This document shows, piece by piece, positions 32,802-42,638 of a stretch of DNA of 64,000 nucleotides. A program made the translations under genes and the position numbers. Origin of the DNA: Bradyrhizobium sp. CCGUVB1N3. GTDB lineage: Bacteria > Pseudomonadota > Alphaproteobacteria > Rhizobiales > Xanthobacteraceae. Under the pieces are notes generated by a model, which saw nothing but the letters and a program-made list of their open reading frames with translations, searched no databases and was not told the DNA's origin. Within the stretch, counting starts at the first letter, position 1. Each line of letters starts with the position of its first letter. Location: positions 6,947,501 through 7,011,500 of the forward strand of contig NZ_JANADR010000001.1 of the NCBI RefSeq assembly GCF_024199925.1, written 5' to 3'.

Positions 32802-33715
32802 CCCGTCACTCCGATCTCGCGGATGGTGAAGAGGTCTTCGGGGCGGAGCACGAGCTCGACAGCGAAGCGCAAGCCGACGGCGAGGATGAGCAGACCCAGG
32901 AGCAGCCGCAACTGCTCGCCGCGGATCCTCTGCCCGGCGCGCGCGCCGAACTGTGCGCCGGTGACGCCACCGACCATCAGGATCAGCGCCAGCACCGCAT
33001 CGACCAGATGATTGGTCATTGCATGCAGCATGGTCGCGAACAGCATGGTGACCAGCGTCAGGATCATCGACGTCCCGATCACTGTCGAGGTCGGCACCCG
33101 CAACAGATAGATCATCACCGGCACCAGGATGAAGCCGCCACCGATGCCCATAACCGCGCCGATGAAGCCAATGACGATGCCGACCACGACGATGGGGATC
33201 ACCGACAGATAGATCTTCGAGCGCTTGAAGCGCATCTTCAGCGGCAGGCCGTGGATCCAATTATGGGTGCGCCGGAGCGGCACGGCACCGCGTCGGGTCC
33301 GCATCATCGCGCGCAGGCCTTCGGAGAACATCAGGCTGCCCACGGTCGTGAGCAGCACCACGTAGGAGAGCGCGATCATCAGGTCGAGCTGGCCGAGCGC
33401 GCGCAGCTGCGTGAAGGTCCAGACGCCGAGCGCGGTGCCCGTCACGCCGCCGCATAACAGCACGGTCGCGAGCGCCGGATCGATCGCGCGCCGCCGCCAA
33501 TAGGAGATCGCGCCGGAGAACGAGGACGCCGCGATGTGGCTCGCAACGGAGGCGACCGCGACGGCGGGGGTGATGCCGATGAAGATCAGAAGCGGCGTCA
33601 TCAGGAAGCCGCCGCCGATGCCGAACATGCCGGAGACGAAGCCGACCGCGGCGCCCATCGCGAGCACCAGGAACACATTGACCGGCAGATCAGCGATGGG
33701 GAGGTAAAGCTGCAT
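32798..33715 (-). CDS. TauE/SafE-family anion exporter
   Basis: A 305-aa membrane protein with about eight transmembrane helices and the repeated loop GMFGIGGGFLMTPLLIFIGI / AVMGIGGGFILVPVMIYLL, the mark of the TauE/SafE (DUF81) family. Members export sulfite, sulfoacetate or other organic anions across the inner membrane. The ATG at 33715 (MQLYLP) follows GGGGAGG-like sequence on the reverse strand. Operon partner is the TIGR02186 protein. Confidence 0.9.
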   Translation of the reverse strand: MQLYLPIADLPVNVFLVLAMGAAVGFVSGMFGIGGGFLMTPLLIFIGITPAVAVASVASHIAASSFSGAISYWRRRAIDPALATVLLCGGVTGTALGVWTFTQLRALGQLDLMIALSYVVLLTTVGSLMFSEGLRAMMRTRRGAVPLRRTHNWIHGLPLKMRFKRSKIYLSVIPIVVVGIVIGFIGAVMGIGGGFILVPVMIYLLRVPTSTVIGTSMILTLVTMLFATMLHAMTNHLVDAVLALILMVGGVTGAQFGARAGQRIRGEQLRLLLGLLILAVGLRFAVELVLRPEDLFTIREIGVTG

Positions 33716-33740
33716 CGGGCACGTTCCGGCGAGACGGACC

Positions 33741-33838
33741 AAGCATGATCCGGAAAAGTGTGACGCGGTTTTCCGACAAGATCATGCTCAAATAAGAATC
33801 GGGAGCATGATGATTTCAACTTGAAATCATCGTGCTCC
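33741..33838. repeat. Composite pair of short REP-like palindromes (second copy)
   Basis: AAGCATGATCCGGAAAAGTG to AAGATCATGCT, then GAGCATGATGATTTCAA and TTGAAATCATCGTGCTCC. These are the same two elements as at 7967-8066, here in the opposite order. Located upstream of the TauE start. Confidence 0.75.
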
Positions 33839-34096
33839 ATTTGCGGAATGCTCGCGGGAGGGCGGAACGATTGCCGCGTCCCTCATTAGCCGAATTCGCC
33901 CGACGGCGGACCAGGAATTTTCCAGCGTGCGGCGTTTTTCGCCCGTGATCCGATCAGGACCGCTCGGCGTGGTGAATAGTTCAGACTAACGCGAGCCGAT
34001 CCTCAGGGCTTGCCGACGGGATCGGTGATTCGCCATGGCCTGGTCGGGCGCGAGCCAGCGCACGTCCCTGGTTTGCGACATGGCCTCGGCCTCGAA

Positions 34097-34209
34097 TGGT
34101 TCGAGACGCGACGCAAGCGGCGCTCCTCACCATGAGGGTCTAAGATCTTGCCGCGAAAAATGCCCTCATCCTGAGGAGCCCGCTCAAAGCGGGCGTCTCG
34201 AAGGATGGG
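34097..34209. repeat. Palindromic repeat (CCTCATCCTGAGGAGC family)
   Basis: GGTTCGAGACGCGACGCAAG to CTCCTCACCATGAGGG on the left and CCCTCATCCTGAGGAGCCCG to GGGCGTCTCGAAGGATGGG on the right. It belongs to the family at 13403. The remaining bases of the 590-bp gap between the TauE and PodJ-like genes show no coding sequence. Confidence 0.75.
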
Positions 34210-34244
34210 CCGCAAGGAAAGCGCTCAAATGTGATTGCCCTGGC

Positions 34245-34275
34245 CCGCAAGCGGGAGAGGTTCATCGAGTCCGCG
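34245..34275. repeat. Direct repeat GCAAGCGGGAGAGGTT-ATCGAGTCCG, copy 1
   Basis: CCCGCAAGCGGGAGAGGTTC then ATCGAGTCCG. Found again at 37929-37955 with one base changed (TTGATCGAG). The two copies flank the PodJ-like gene, one at each end, in the same orientation. Confidence 0.7.
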
Positions 34276-34306
34276 GTTAGATGGAGCTAGGTGGGCTCTT
34301 GATGCC

Positions 34307-37300
34307 TTAATGCGCGGCCGAGGCCTGGCGTTTGGTCGCGACAGGCTTGGGCGCGGGCTTGGTGCTGGCCTGCGCGGGAGCGCTGTCCCAGCCGCCTGCG
34401 GGGGCTGCGACGTTGACGGCGTCGTCCGGCTGCGGCTCGGCGCTGAACGTCTGGATCGCGAGCTTGGCAGCGGCGAGCGACTGCGGGTCGAGGCGCTTGG
34501 CAACGTCGTCGCGCTTGGTCGCTGCATCGGAGTCGCCCTGGGCGGCAGCCAGGCTGAACCATTTGTAGGACTCGGCAAGGTTCTGTTCGACGCCGATGCC
34601 GCGAGCATAGAGGATGCCGAGATTGTACTGGCTGTCGGCGACGCCGCGATCGGCGGCCTTGCGGAACCACTGCGACGCGCTCTTGTAATTGGCGCCGCGT
34701 CCGCCGCCGTCGGCGTCGAGCACCGCGAGGTTGTGCATGGCCTTGGCGTTGCCGCGCTCGGCGGCCTGCGTGTAGTAGCGGCGGGCGATGTCGGCGTCCT
34801 TCTTCACCCCCAGGCCCTTCTCATAGAGCGTGCCGAGCCGGAAGGTCGCGAGCACCACGCCGGCCTGCGCCGCGCGGTCATACCATTTGACGGCTTCCTC
34901 GTAATTCGCGGCCACGCCTTTGCCTTCGGCAAAGCGCAGGCCGATCTCGTAGGCCGCGGTCGCATCACCCCTCATCGCGGCGGCGCGTAAGCCCGGACCG
35001 CCGATGCCGTCGGCCAGCCGCTCGCTTGACGGCACCTGGACGGTGCCGAGCCGCGTGCGCGACGGCGTCGTCGGGATCGCGCCGGTGATGTCGCTATTTC
35101 CAGTTACCGCCGGTGGGGGCGGGATCTCGACCGACGCGGTGCTGCCGGAGTTGGCGGGAACGGCATTGTTCAGGGATTGCCGGCCGAGCGGGGTCGGCGA
35201 TGTCATCGACGGCGTGACCTGCTCGGGCACGGCGGGTTTCATGCTGCTCTCGGCGGGGGCAGGGGCTTGTGGCGCGGGCGCGCTTGCGGGGCTCTCCATC
35301 GCCGGCACCGGCGGGGCGCTGCCGCCGCCCTCGAGCAGGTTCATCGCCATCTTGAAGGTGCCGAGCACGATCACGACCACGCTCGCGCCGACCAGCAGCG
35401 AGCGGATCTTCGAGGTGATGGTCGAGCCTTCCTTGCCCTTGTCCTTGACAGCGCCGCCCGCGGCAGCCTTGCCGCCACGGCCGGGCTTCTCGGGCTGCGC
35501 GGCTGCGGCCTGTGCGGCCCGGCGTGCGGCGGCGATGAAGCTCGACGACGACACGGGCTCCTTTGGCGGGGCGGGAATTTCGCTGATCGCGCTTTCGGAC
35601 GCGGCAATGCGCTCCGAAGGCGTGGCAGCGCGCCCGCTCGGCCGCGTGCCCGGCTCCAGCGGATGATCGGGCGGAAGCTCGGGCGCGATCGCAGCGCGCG
35701 CAGGCGCAGCATGCGGCTCCAGGATTTCGCTGATTGCGCGCGGCGGCAAGGGAGGCATCGCGGGCGGGGCCGCCAGCACCGGCGGCGGAGCAGCCGGCGT
35801 TGCGGCGTGGAATTCGCGCGGCGCGGCGACGAAGGCCGCCTGCGCCGCGGCCGGATTCGGCAGATCGGGCTTGAGGTCGGCTCTGGGCGGCTGCTGCGGC
35901 ATCGCGCTGCGCGCCGGTTCGGCCGGCATCGCCGGTGCGTCGAACGCTTGCGGCGCGGCCTGGGGTGGCGAACTGCGCACCGCGCGCAGATCGCCCTCGA
36001 TCATCGAAAGGCGATCGACGACATGGCCGAGCGTGCTGTGCACGGCTTCGAGCGAATCCTGCGTGTGGCGGTTGGTCTCGGCCTGGCTGAAGCGGATGTC
36101 GGAGAGCTCGCGCTTGACGAGGTCGACCACGCCGGAATCGGATGGGGGTGCCGAGCTGCGGCTTTCGGCAAGCGCGGCATAGGTCGCCTGCTGCCGCTCC
36201 AGATGCCGCAGGATGTCGTGCAGCCCGTCTTCGACGCGGCTCAAATTGCCGTTGCGCGGATCGGAGGCAGCCTCGATCCGCTCCAGGAGATACGACACCC
36301 GCTGCTCGAGATGCGCGAAGGTGGAGGCGGAGTCGCCACCGACCTGCATGCGGTCGAAGCGATCGGACAGCGCGCGGATCGCGTTCTCCAGATGCTCGGT
36401 GCTTTCGGACGGCGCAGGCCGCTCGCGTGTCTCCAGCGCAGCCGTGAGTGCGGCGATGCGCTGCTCCAGCGCCGCAAAGCTGTCGTTGCTGGGGGCAGAA
36501 GGGCGGGTGATCTGGTCGACCTTGGACGACAGCAGCTGCACGTCCTCGGACAGCCGTGCCAGCGCGTCGTTGGAGGCGACATTGGAGACGATGCCGCGCA
36601 GCGCCGAGATCGCGCCTTCGAGCTGCTGCACCGTGCCGGGATCGTCGTTGGCGCGCAGGATCAGGTCGAGCTTGCCGCCGAGATTGCGGATCGCCTCGTC
36701 GTAGCCGGTGAGCTGCTCGGCCGGCGTCAGCGTACGCAGCACCTGCTTGATTTCGGACAGCGCGCGCTCGACACCGGCGAGCGCCTGGCCGTCGGTGTTG
36801 GAGGTGCGCGTCTCGTCGATGCGACGATGCAGCGAGCGGATCTCGTTCTCGATCGATTCGATCGCGCGGCGCGGCATCGCCTCGGTGATGGCGTGGCGGA
36901 TCTCCGCAAGCTCGTTGCGGAACGCCGTGATCGACTGCTCGATGTGATCGGGGCGCTGCAGCGCCTCGATCTGGCTCGTGATCTTGAGGAGATGCCGCTC
37001 GAGCGCCGAGAAGTCGGCACCCGGCTGTGGAGGCGCATAGGCGGGGGCAGTTGGCGCCAAGGGAGGTGCCAGGGGAGGCGCCAAGGCGGGCGCTACGTGC
37101 GCGGCGGGTGCAATCGAGGGCGCTGCGCGCGGCGGCATCTGCCGGGGCGCAAAGCTGTCGAGCTCGTTCTGCCGCGCGGTGATTTCGGCCACCGCCACGT
37201 CGAGCGAGGCGGGACTGAGCGGCGGCGCGTTGCGATAGACCTGCGCTGCCGCGCGCTCGACCATCTCGGCCTGGCGCTGGCGCGTCTCGACCGGAGCAGT

Positions 37301-37711
37301 CCGCGGCGCCTGCGCCTGCGGCCGCGAGATCTGCGACAGCCGTGCGTCCAGCCGTGAGATCGCATCGTTCAGCTGGCGCGCGACGCCCTGCTCGCGCGAC
37401 GTGTCTTGTCGTGAAGCGTCTTGCCGCGAAGAGTCCTGGCGCGGCGCGGGTTTTGAAATCCGTTCGATCTGCTGGGTGATCGCGTCGAGCCGCTGGTGGA
37501 TGTCGGCGACGTCACGGCTTTCCTGACTCGGTGCTTGCGGGACTTGCGGACGCTGCTCGTAGGATGCGCGGAAGTTCGGCGGGGTGGTGTCGCCGAGGGT
37601 GGAGTTCAGCCAATCGTTGAGTGACATGCCGGCACGGCGCGCAGCGGCTTCGGCCCGCTCCCTGACGGATGGATCGATGCCGTCAACACTCCACGATACG
37701 CGCGAATTCAT
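34307..37711 (-). CDS. PodJ-like polar localisation factor with SEL1 repeats
   Basis: A 1,134-aa membrane protein. Cytoplasmic N-terminus (MNSRVSWSVDGIDPSVRERA) then a Ser/Gln-rich stretch of RQDxS repeats, a long coiled-coil region (~200-620), a Pro/Ala-rich linker, one transmembrane helix at about 763-793 (IRSLLVGASVVVIVLGTFKM), and a periplasmic C-terminus with several SEL1-type repeats (~900-1070; AYEIGLRFAEGKGVAANYEE, FRLGTLYEKGLGVKKD). This order matches Caulobacter PodJ and rhizobial PodJ, which recruit polarity and cell-division proteins to a cell pole. The ATG at 37711 fits the conserved beginning. Named by layout only, as homology cannot be measured here. Confidence 0.78.
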   Translation of the reverse strand: MNSRVSWSVDGIDPSVRERAEAAARRAGMSLNDWLNSTLGDTTPPNFRASYEQRPQVPQAPSQESRDVADIHQRLDAITQQIERISKPAPRQDSSRQDASRQDTSREQGVARQLNDAISRLDARLSQISRPQAQAPRTAPVETRQRQAEMVERAAAQVYRNAPPLSPASLDVAVAEITARQNELDSFAPRQMPPRAAPSIAPAAHVAPALAPPLAPPLAPTAPAYAPPQPGADFSALERHLLKITSQIEALQRPDHIEQSITAFRNELAEIRHAITEAMPRRAIESIENEIRSLHRRIDETRTSNTDGQALAGVERALSEIKQVLRTLTPAEQLTGYDEAIRNLGGKLDLILRANDDPGTVQQLEGAISALRGIVSNVASNDALARLSEDVQLLSSKVDQITRPSAPSNDSFAALEQRIAALTAALETRERPAPSESTEHLENAIRALSDRFDRMQVGGDSASTFAHLEQRVSYLLERIEAASDPRNGNLSRVEDGLHDILRHLERQQATYAALAESRSSAPPSDSGVVDLVKRELSDIRFSQAETNRHTQDSLEAVHSTLGHVVDRLSMIEGDLRAVRSSPPQAAPQAFDAPAMPAEPARSAMPQQPPRADLKPDLPNPAAAQAAFVAAPREFHAATPAAPPPVLAAPPAMPPLPPRAISEILEPHAAPARAAIAPELPPDHPLEPGTRPSGRAATPSERIAASESAISEIPAPPKEPVSSSSFIAAARRAAQAAAAQPEKPGRGGKAAAGGAVKDKGKEGSTITSKIRSLLVGASVVVIVLGTFKMAMNLLEGGGSAPPVPAMESPASAPAPQAPAPAESSMKPAVPEQVTPSMTSPTPLGRQSLNNAVPANSGSTASVEIPPPPAVTGNSDITGAIPTTPSRTRLGTVQVPSSERLADGIGGPGLRAAAMRGDATAAYEIGLRFAEGKGVAANYEEAVKWYDRAAQAGVVLATFRLGTLYEKGLGVKKDADIARRYYTQAAERGNAKAMHNLAVLDADGGGRGANYKSASQWFRKAADRGVADSQYNLGILYARGIGVEQNLAESYKWFSLAAAQGDSDAATKRDDVAKRLDPQSLAAAKLAIQTFSAEPQPDDAVNVAAPAGGWDSAPAQASTKPAPKPVATKRQASAAH

Positions 37712-37913
37712 GACTTCTGTCCGGTTCCGACTTCGGCACCCCACCCGATGCCTCCAGCTTTCCCGCGCGTCCCAGTTGCAGAGACAATTCCATTCGGCGC
37801 GGGTCGTCTGCCTCAAAAACCGACTTTTCTCTGTTACGGTAAATAACGGGTTAAGGAAGCCGTCGCCGCTGTCTTAAAGTTGGGCGCGGGGGACCTGTGG
37901 CCGCATTGTGGGT

Positions 37914-38092
37914 GCACTCCCTCCCCCGCAAGCGGGAGAGGTTGATCGAGTCCGTGGCTCGCTTCCGGTTGCCACATTCACCCGTGTCATGCCCCGCGCA
38001 GGCGGGGCATTCAGTACGCCGCGGCTTATCGATTCAATCACGACCGTCTCGGAGTACTGGATCGCCCGGTCCAAGCCGGGCGATGACGGCGG
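37914..38092. repeat. Clustered palindromic repeats upstream of padR
   Basis: Left: CTCCCTCCCCCGCAAGCGGG then AGAGGTTGATCGAGTCCG (second copy of the 34245 element). Right: GTCATGCCCCGCGCAGGCGG to GGATCGCCCGG and CCGGGCGATGAC, an inverted-end element. The whole gap from 37712 to 38120 holds these and no gene. Confidence 0.7.
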
Positions 38093-38120
38093 AGTGAGTG
38101 GCGGAGCGTCGCGCTTTTGC

Positions 38121-38708
38121 TCAGCCCTTCTCGCGCTTGCCCTCGTCGATCGGCACCACCGTGCCGCGCGCGTTCATGGTCGACAGCGCCTCAAGCGCTT
38201 CCTCGCAGAAGTCGGCCACCATCTGCTCGTGCCGGGCACCGAGGCGGAGCAGCAGCAAATTGCCGAGGTCGAGCATGCCCGATGCCTCGCCGTCCGGAAA
38301 GCGCTTCTTCAGGATGCGCTCGTAGTTGGCATGGCGGTCGCGGTGGTGCTCCAGGCGGGCCATCAGATCGGTGCGCAGGGGCTCGATGTCGATGCTGTCC
38401 AGCGCATGGAGGCGGACCAGGAGGTCGTCCTTGGTCGAGGCCGGGGTGCTCGGCCGCGCGGCCCAGTGCCGCAGCGCTGTTCGTCCCTCCTCGGTAAGCG
38501 TATAAACCAGCTTGTTGGGCTTGCCGGACTGCACGACCTCGCGGCCCTGGATGTAGCCGCGGTCACGCAGCTTGGAGAGCTCACGATAGATTTGCTGATG
38601 GTCGGCCTTCCAGAAGAAGCCGATCGAGGAGTCGAACGTCTTGGCGAGCTCGTAGCCCGTCATCGGACGTTCCGTCAGGCATGCGAGAATTGCGTCGCCC
38701 AGTGCCAT
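38121..38708 (-). CDS. PadR-family transcriptional regulator
   Basis: A 195-aa PadR regulator. The N-terminal winged helix (~1-80) has AILACLTERPMTGYELAKTF and HQQIYRELSKLRDRGYI, and the C-terminal ~100 residues form the helical Vir_act_alpha_C dimerisation domain. PadR proteins repress catabolic or stress genes and release DNA on binding an aromatic or lipid-like ligand. Divergent to the NTF2 gene and the fad cluster, with matching half-sites between them. Confidence 0.9.
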   Translation of the reverse strand: MALGDAILACLTERPMTGYELAKTFDSSIGFFWKADHQQIYRELSKLRDRGYIQGREVVQSGKPNKLVYTLTEEGRTALRHWAARPSTPASTKDDLLVRLHALDSIDIEPLRTDLMARLEHHRDRHANYERILKKRFPDGEASGMLDLGNLLLLRLGARHEQMVADFCEEALEALSTMNARGTVVPIDEGKREKG

Positions 38709-38754
38709 GACACGGCTCCCTTAAGACGTACCCGACCAATTGACTTGACTTTAT

Positions 38755-38786
38755 GCATATCCGCGCATATGCGTCAATGTGCATAT
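38755..38786. promoter_or_regulatory. PadR-type operator candidate (three ATATGC half-sites)
   Basis: GCATAT-N6-ATATGC-N8-GCATAT across 38755-38786, i.e. three alternating inverted half-sites in the 183-bp gap between padR and the NTF2 gene. PadR operators are typically AT-rich inverted repeats of this length. Likely bound by the adjacent PadR. Confidence 0.6.
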
Positions 38787-38891
38787 GACGGTAGGCCGGT
38801 TGCCGGCCGGCGTCGGCCTTCGCGCTACTTTGCATGGGGTTGTTTTCAAGCTTTTTGCCAACGCCTTTTCATGAAGGGAGGCACCCTGAGA

Positions 38892-39275
38892 ATGACCGGC
38901 CTCGATTCCTGGTACGGCTACATGAAGTCCCATAACCGCGCCGCGCTATGGGACCTACTTCATCCCGATGCCATCTTCGAAAGTCCCGTCGTGCACACGC
39001 CGCAACGCGGGCGCGACATCACCTTCAAGTACCTGTCGAGCGCCGAGAAGGTGCTCGGCGGCCCCACCTTCACCTATGTCGGCGAGTGGAAGAGCGCGAG
39101 CGGTGCCGTGCTCGAATTCAAGACCATGATCGACGGCATCGAGATCAACGGCGTCGACATCATCACCTTCGACAATGACGGCCGCATCACGCATTTCAAG
39201 GTCATGGTGCGTCCACTCAAGGCCATCAACATGCTGCACCGCCTGATGGCGGAGCAGCTCGCTACTCAATCATGA
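38892..39275 (+). CDS. NTF2-fold protein linked to fatty-acid oxidation
   Basis: A 127-aa NTF2-like protein (SnoaL/ketosteroid-isomerase group) with MKSHNRAALWDLLHPDAIFE, DITFKYLSSAEKV, and the later strands GVDIITFDNDGRITHFKVMV. GGAGG is 11 bp upstream of this ATG; an ATG seven codons earlier is possible. The gene lies in front of the acyl-CoA dehydrogenase, so it may process or bind an acyl-CoA or steroid-like intermediate, but no catalytic proof is visible. Confidence 0.8.
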   Translation: MTGLDSWYGYMKSHNRAALWDLLHPDAIFESPVVHTPQRGRDITFKYLSSAEKVLGGPTFTYVGEWKSASGAVLEFKTMIDGIEINGVDIITFDNDGRITHFKVMVRPLKAINMLHRLMAEQLATQS

Positions 39276-39379
39276 CACTGCCCTGCGGTAGCGGAAACGG
39301 TTAGACTCGCGACAAAGACTGCGCCGCAGGGCGTTTTCAAGAATACCACCACTTAACGGCCCCATGCCGGGAGAACGCC

Positions 39380-41170
39380 ATGCCGATCTACAAAGCCCCC
39401 GTCGAAGACGTGAACTTCCTCTTCAACGACGTCTTCCAGATCGACCGCTACGATAATCTGCCGGGCTTCTCCGACGCCTCGAGCGACGTGCGCGAGGCGA
39501 TCCTGGGCGAAGCCGCCAAGCTCGCAGAAGAGGTGCTCCAGCCGCTCAATCGTGTCGGCGATCTCGAGGGTTGCAAGCGCGCAGACGACGGCAGCGTCAC
39601 CACGCCGAAGGGTTTCAAGGACGCCTTCAAGCAGGTCGCCGAAGGCGGCTGGCTCGGCCTTTCCGCGCCGACCGAATATGGCGGCCAGGGCCTGCCGGTC
39701 ACGCTGAGCCAGGCGGTCAACGAATTCCAGTGCTCGGCCAACATGGCCTTCTCGATGTATGGCGGTCTCACCATGGGCGCGACCGCGGCGCTGCTGGTCC
39801 ATGGTACGCCCGAGCAGAAGAAGACCTACGTGCCGAAGATGGTGGCTGGCGAATGGACCGGCACCATGAACCTGACCGAGCCGCATTGCGGCACGGATCT
39901 CGGCATGCTCCGCACCAAGGCGGTGCGCCAGGCTGACGGCAGCTTCAAGATCACGGGCACCAAGATTTTCATCTCCGCCGGCGAGCACGATCTCGCTGGC
40001 AACATCATCCACCTCGTGCTCGCGCGCATCGAGGGTGCACCCGCCGGCATCAAGGGCGTCTCGCTGTTCGTGGTGCCGAAGTTTCTGGTCAACGCCGACG
40101 GCTCCGTCGGCGCGCGCAACGGCGTGGTCTGCGGCTCGATCGAGCACAAGATGGGCATCCACGGCAATTCCACCTGCGTGATGAACTACGACAACGCCAC
40201 CGGCTGGCTGATCGGCGAAGAAAACAAGGGCATGCAGGGCATGTTCGTGATGATGAACGAGGCCCGCCTCGGCGTCGCCGTGCAGGGTCTCGCGCAGTCC
40301 GAGGTTGCCTACCAGAACGCGGTTGCCTATGCCCGCGAGCGCATCCAGGGCCGGGCGCTCACTGGTGCGAAGGCGCCGGACAAGGCGGCCGATCCGATCA
40401 TCGTGCATCCCGACGTGCGCCGCACGCTGCTGTCGATCCGCGCCTTCAACGAGGCCGCGCGTGCCTTCGTGGTGTGGACCGCGCTGAAGAGCGACGTCGC
40501 CCACCGCTCCGAGGATCCCAAGGACCGCCAGGCCGCCGACGATCACATGGGCCTGATGACACCGGTGCTGAAAGGCTTTCTCACCGACTACGGCTTTGCC
40601 AACGCGGTGCAGGCGCAGCAGATGTATGGCGGCCACGGCTACATCGCCGAGCAGGGCATGGAGCAGTTCGTGCGCGATGCGCGCATCGCCATGATCTATG
40701 AAGGCGCCAACGGCATCCAGGCGCTCGATCTGGTCGGCCGCAAGCTGCCGCGCGACGGTGGCCGCGCCATCATGGCGTTCTTCGGCGAGGTGATGGGCTT
40801 TGCCAAGGAGAACGGCGGCGACGAGGCGCTGAAGCCGTTTGTCGCGCCGCTCTCGACCGCGCTCGGCCATCTCCAGCAGGCCACCACCTGGCTGATGCAG
40901 AACGCGATGGCGAAGCCGGACAATGCCGGTGCCGCCGCAACCGATTATCTGCATCTCTTCGGCTTCGTCGCGCTCGGCTACATGTGGGCGCGGATGGCGA
41001 AAGTCACCCAGGCCAAGATTGCCGAGGGCGGGGCGACGCCCTATCTCTCGACCAAGCTCGTCACCGGCCGCTTCTTCATGGAGCGGATGCTGCCGGAAAC
41101 AGCGGCCAACCTCGCGCGCATCCAGGCCGGCTGCGCCACCGTCATGGAACTGCCGGCGGAAGCATTCTAA
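39380..41170 (+). CDS. Acyl-CoA dehydrogenase (long form)
   Basis: A 596-aa flavoprotein that introduces the first double bond in beta-oxidation. The N-terminal acyl-CoA dehydrogenase domains carry [18 protein letters not shown] (the FAD-contact loop), the C-terminal helical domain has [13 protein letters not shown] and the catalytic base Glu441 in [12 protein letters not shown]. The extra C-terminal ~130 residues match the PF12806 extension of FadE-like enzymes. First gene of a three-gene fad set, with 55 bp to the thiolase. Confidence 0.92.
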   Translation: MPIYKAPVEDVNFLFNDVFQIDRYDNLPGFSDASSDVREAILGEAAKLAEEVLQPLNRVGDLEGCKRADDGSVTTPKGFKDAFKQVAEGGWLGLSAPTEYGGQGLPVTLSQAVNEFQCSANMAFSMYGGLTMGATAALLVHGTPEQKKTYVPKMVAGEWTGTMNLTEPHCGTDLGMLRTKAVRQADGSFKITGTKIFISAGEHDLAGNIIHLVLARIEGAPAGIKGVSLFVVPKFLVNADGSVGARNGVVCGSIEHKMGIHGNSTCVMNYDNATGWLIGEENKGMQGMFVMMNEARLGVAVQGLAQSEVAYQNAVAYARERIQGRALTGAKAPDKAADPIIVHPDVRRTLLSIRAFNEAARAFVVWTALKSDVAHRSEDPKDRQAADDHMGLMTPVLKGFLTDYGFANAVQAQQMYGGHGYIAEQGMEQFVRDARIAMIYEGANGIQALDLVGRKLPRDGGRAIMAFFGEVMGFAKENGGDEALKPFVAPLSTALGHLQQATTWLMQNAMAKPDNAGAAATDYLHLFGFVALGYMWARMAKVTQAKIAEGGATPYLSTKLVTGRFFMERMLPETAANLARIQAGCATVMELPAEAF

Positions 41171-41225
41171 GCCAGCTTCCGTCGCCAGGTCCCAATCGCA
41201 TTGAACATCACATCAGGAGGGCGTC

Positions 41226-42434
41226 ATGCCTGAGGCATTCATCTACGACCACGTTCGCACGCCGCGCGGCCGCGGCAAGCCGGATGGCGCGCTGCACGAG
41301 GTTACCGCGCTGGCGCTCGCCACCGTCCCGCTGCAGGCTCTGAAGGAGCGCAACAACCTGCCCGTGGACTCCGTCGACGACGTCGTGCTCGGCGTGGTCG
41401 ATCCCGTCGGCGAGGCGGGAAGCGACATCGCGCGCTTCGCGGCACTCAAGGCCGGTCTCGGCGAAGCCGTCCCCGGCGTGCAGATCAGCCGCTTCTGCGC
41501 CTCCGGCCTCGATGCCGTGAATTTCGCGGCAGCCCAGGTCATGAGCGGCCAGCATGAGCTGGTGATCGGCGGCGGCGCCGAATCCATGAGCCGCGTCGGC
41601 ATCGGTGCCTCCGGCGGTGCATGGCCGATGGACCCCTCGATGGCCGTGCCGGCCTATTTCATGCCGCAGGGCGTCTCGGCCGATCTGATCGCCACGAAGT
41701 ACGGCTTCTCCCGCGACGACGTCGACGCCTACGCGGTGCAGAGCCAGCAGCGCGCCGGCAAGGCCTGGGACGAAGGCCGCTTCAACAAGTCGGTGGTGCC
41801 GGTGAAGGACATCAATGGCCTCACCATCCTCGCCAAGGACGAGCATATGCGGCCCACCACGACCATGCAGTCGCTGGCGCAACTCCAGCCGTCCTTCACC
41901 ATGATGGCACAGATGGGCGGCTTCGATGCGGTCGCGGTCCAGTCGCATCCGGAGATCGAGCGCGTGAATTACGTGCACCACGCCGGCAACTCTTCCGGCA
42001 TTGTCGACGGAGCCGGCGCCGTGCTGCTCGGCAGCAAGGAGGCGGGAGCAAAGTACGGCATGAAGCCGCGCGCCAAGATCCGCGCCTTCGCCAATATCGG
42101 CTCGGAGCCGGCGATGATGCTGACCGGTCCGGTCGACGTCACCGAAAAGCTGTTTGCGCGCTCGGGCATGAAGAAGTCGGACATCGACCTGTTCGAGCTC
42201 AACGAGGCCTTTGCCTCCGTCGTGCTGCGCTACATCCAGGCCTTCGAGATCGACAATGCCAAGATCAACGTCAATGGCGGTGCGATTGCACTCGGCCATC
42301 CGCTCGGCGCTACCGGTGCGATGATCCTGGGCACCGTGCTCGACGAGCTCGAGCGCACCAACAAGTCGACCGCGCTGGTGACGCTGTGTATCGGCGGCGG
42401 CATGGGCACCGCGACGATCATCGAGCGGGTCTGA
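41226..42434 (+). CDS. Acetyl-CoA C-acetyltransferase (thiolase)
   Basis: A 402-aa thiolase that removes acetyl-CoA in the last step of beta-oxidation. Catalytic Cys91 ([11 protein letters not shown]), His358 ([15 protein letters not shown]) and Cys388 ([11 protein letters not shown]) are all present, as are [11 protein letters not shown] and the C-terminal [20 protein letters not shown] precedes the ATG. It follows the acyl-CoA dehydrogenase, and a palindromic repeat separates it from the bifunctional enzyme. Confidence 0.93.
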   Translation: MPEAFIYDHVRTPRGRGKPDGALHEVTALALATVPLQALKERNNLPVDSVDDVVLGVVDPVGEAGSDIARFAALKAGLGEAVPGVQISRFCASGLDAVNFAAAQVMSGQHELVIGGGAESMSRVGIGASGGAWPMDPSMAVPAYFMPQGVSADLIATKYGFSRDDVDAYAVQSQQRAGKAWDEGRFNKSVVPVKDINGLTILAKDEHMRPTTTMQSLAQLQPSFTMMAQMGGFDAVAVQSHPEIERVNYVHHAGNSSGIVDGAGAVLLGSKEAGAKYGMKPRAKIRAFANIGSEPAMMLTGPVDVTEKLFARSGMKKSDIDLFELNEAFASVVLRYIQAFEIDNAKINVNGGAIALGHPLGATGAMILGTVLDELERTNKSTALVTLCIGGGMGTATIIERV

Positions 42435-42438
42435 ATTC

Positions 42439-42575
42439 TTCCCCTCTCCCCTTGTGGGAGAGGGTGGCGCGAACACGCGAAGCGGGTTCGCGACGGGTGA
42501 GGGGTCTGTCTCCGCGGATACAGACCCCTCACCCCCTCGCTTCGCTCGGACCCTCTCCCACAAGGGGAGAGGGGA
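42439..42575. repeat. Palindromic repeat within the fad operon
   Basis: Ends CCCCTCTCCCCTTGTGGGAG and CTCCCACAAGGGGAGAGGGG are exact complements, with inner GCGGGTTCGCGACGGGTGAG and GACCCCTCACCCCCTCGCTTC. It can form a very stable hairpin between thiolase and the bifunctional enzyme, and could limit readthrough or protect mRNA. Confidence 0.85.
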
Positions 42576-42638
42576 AGACGAGATCACAGTTCAACCGCCG
42601 CGCCTGACATCGGCTGCCGGCACCGAGGAGCAACCAAC

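Noticed and set aside
35177..37357. A 726-aa open frame opposite the PodJ-like gene
   Set aside because: Arg/Ala/Gly-biased composition and complete overlap with a gene that has clear SEL1 and coiled-coil structure.
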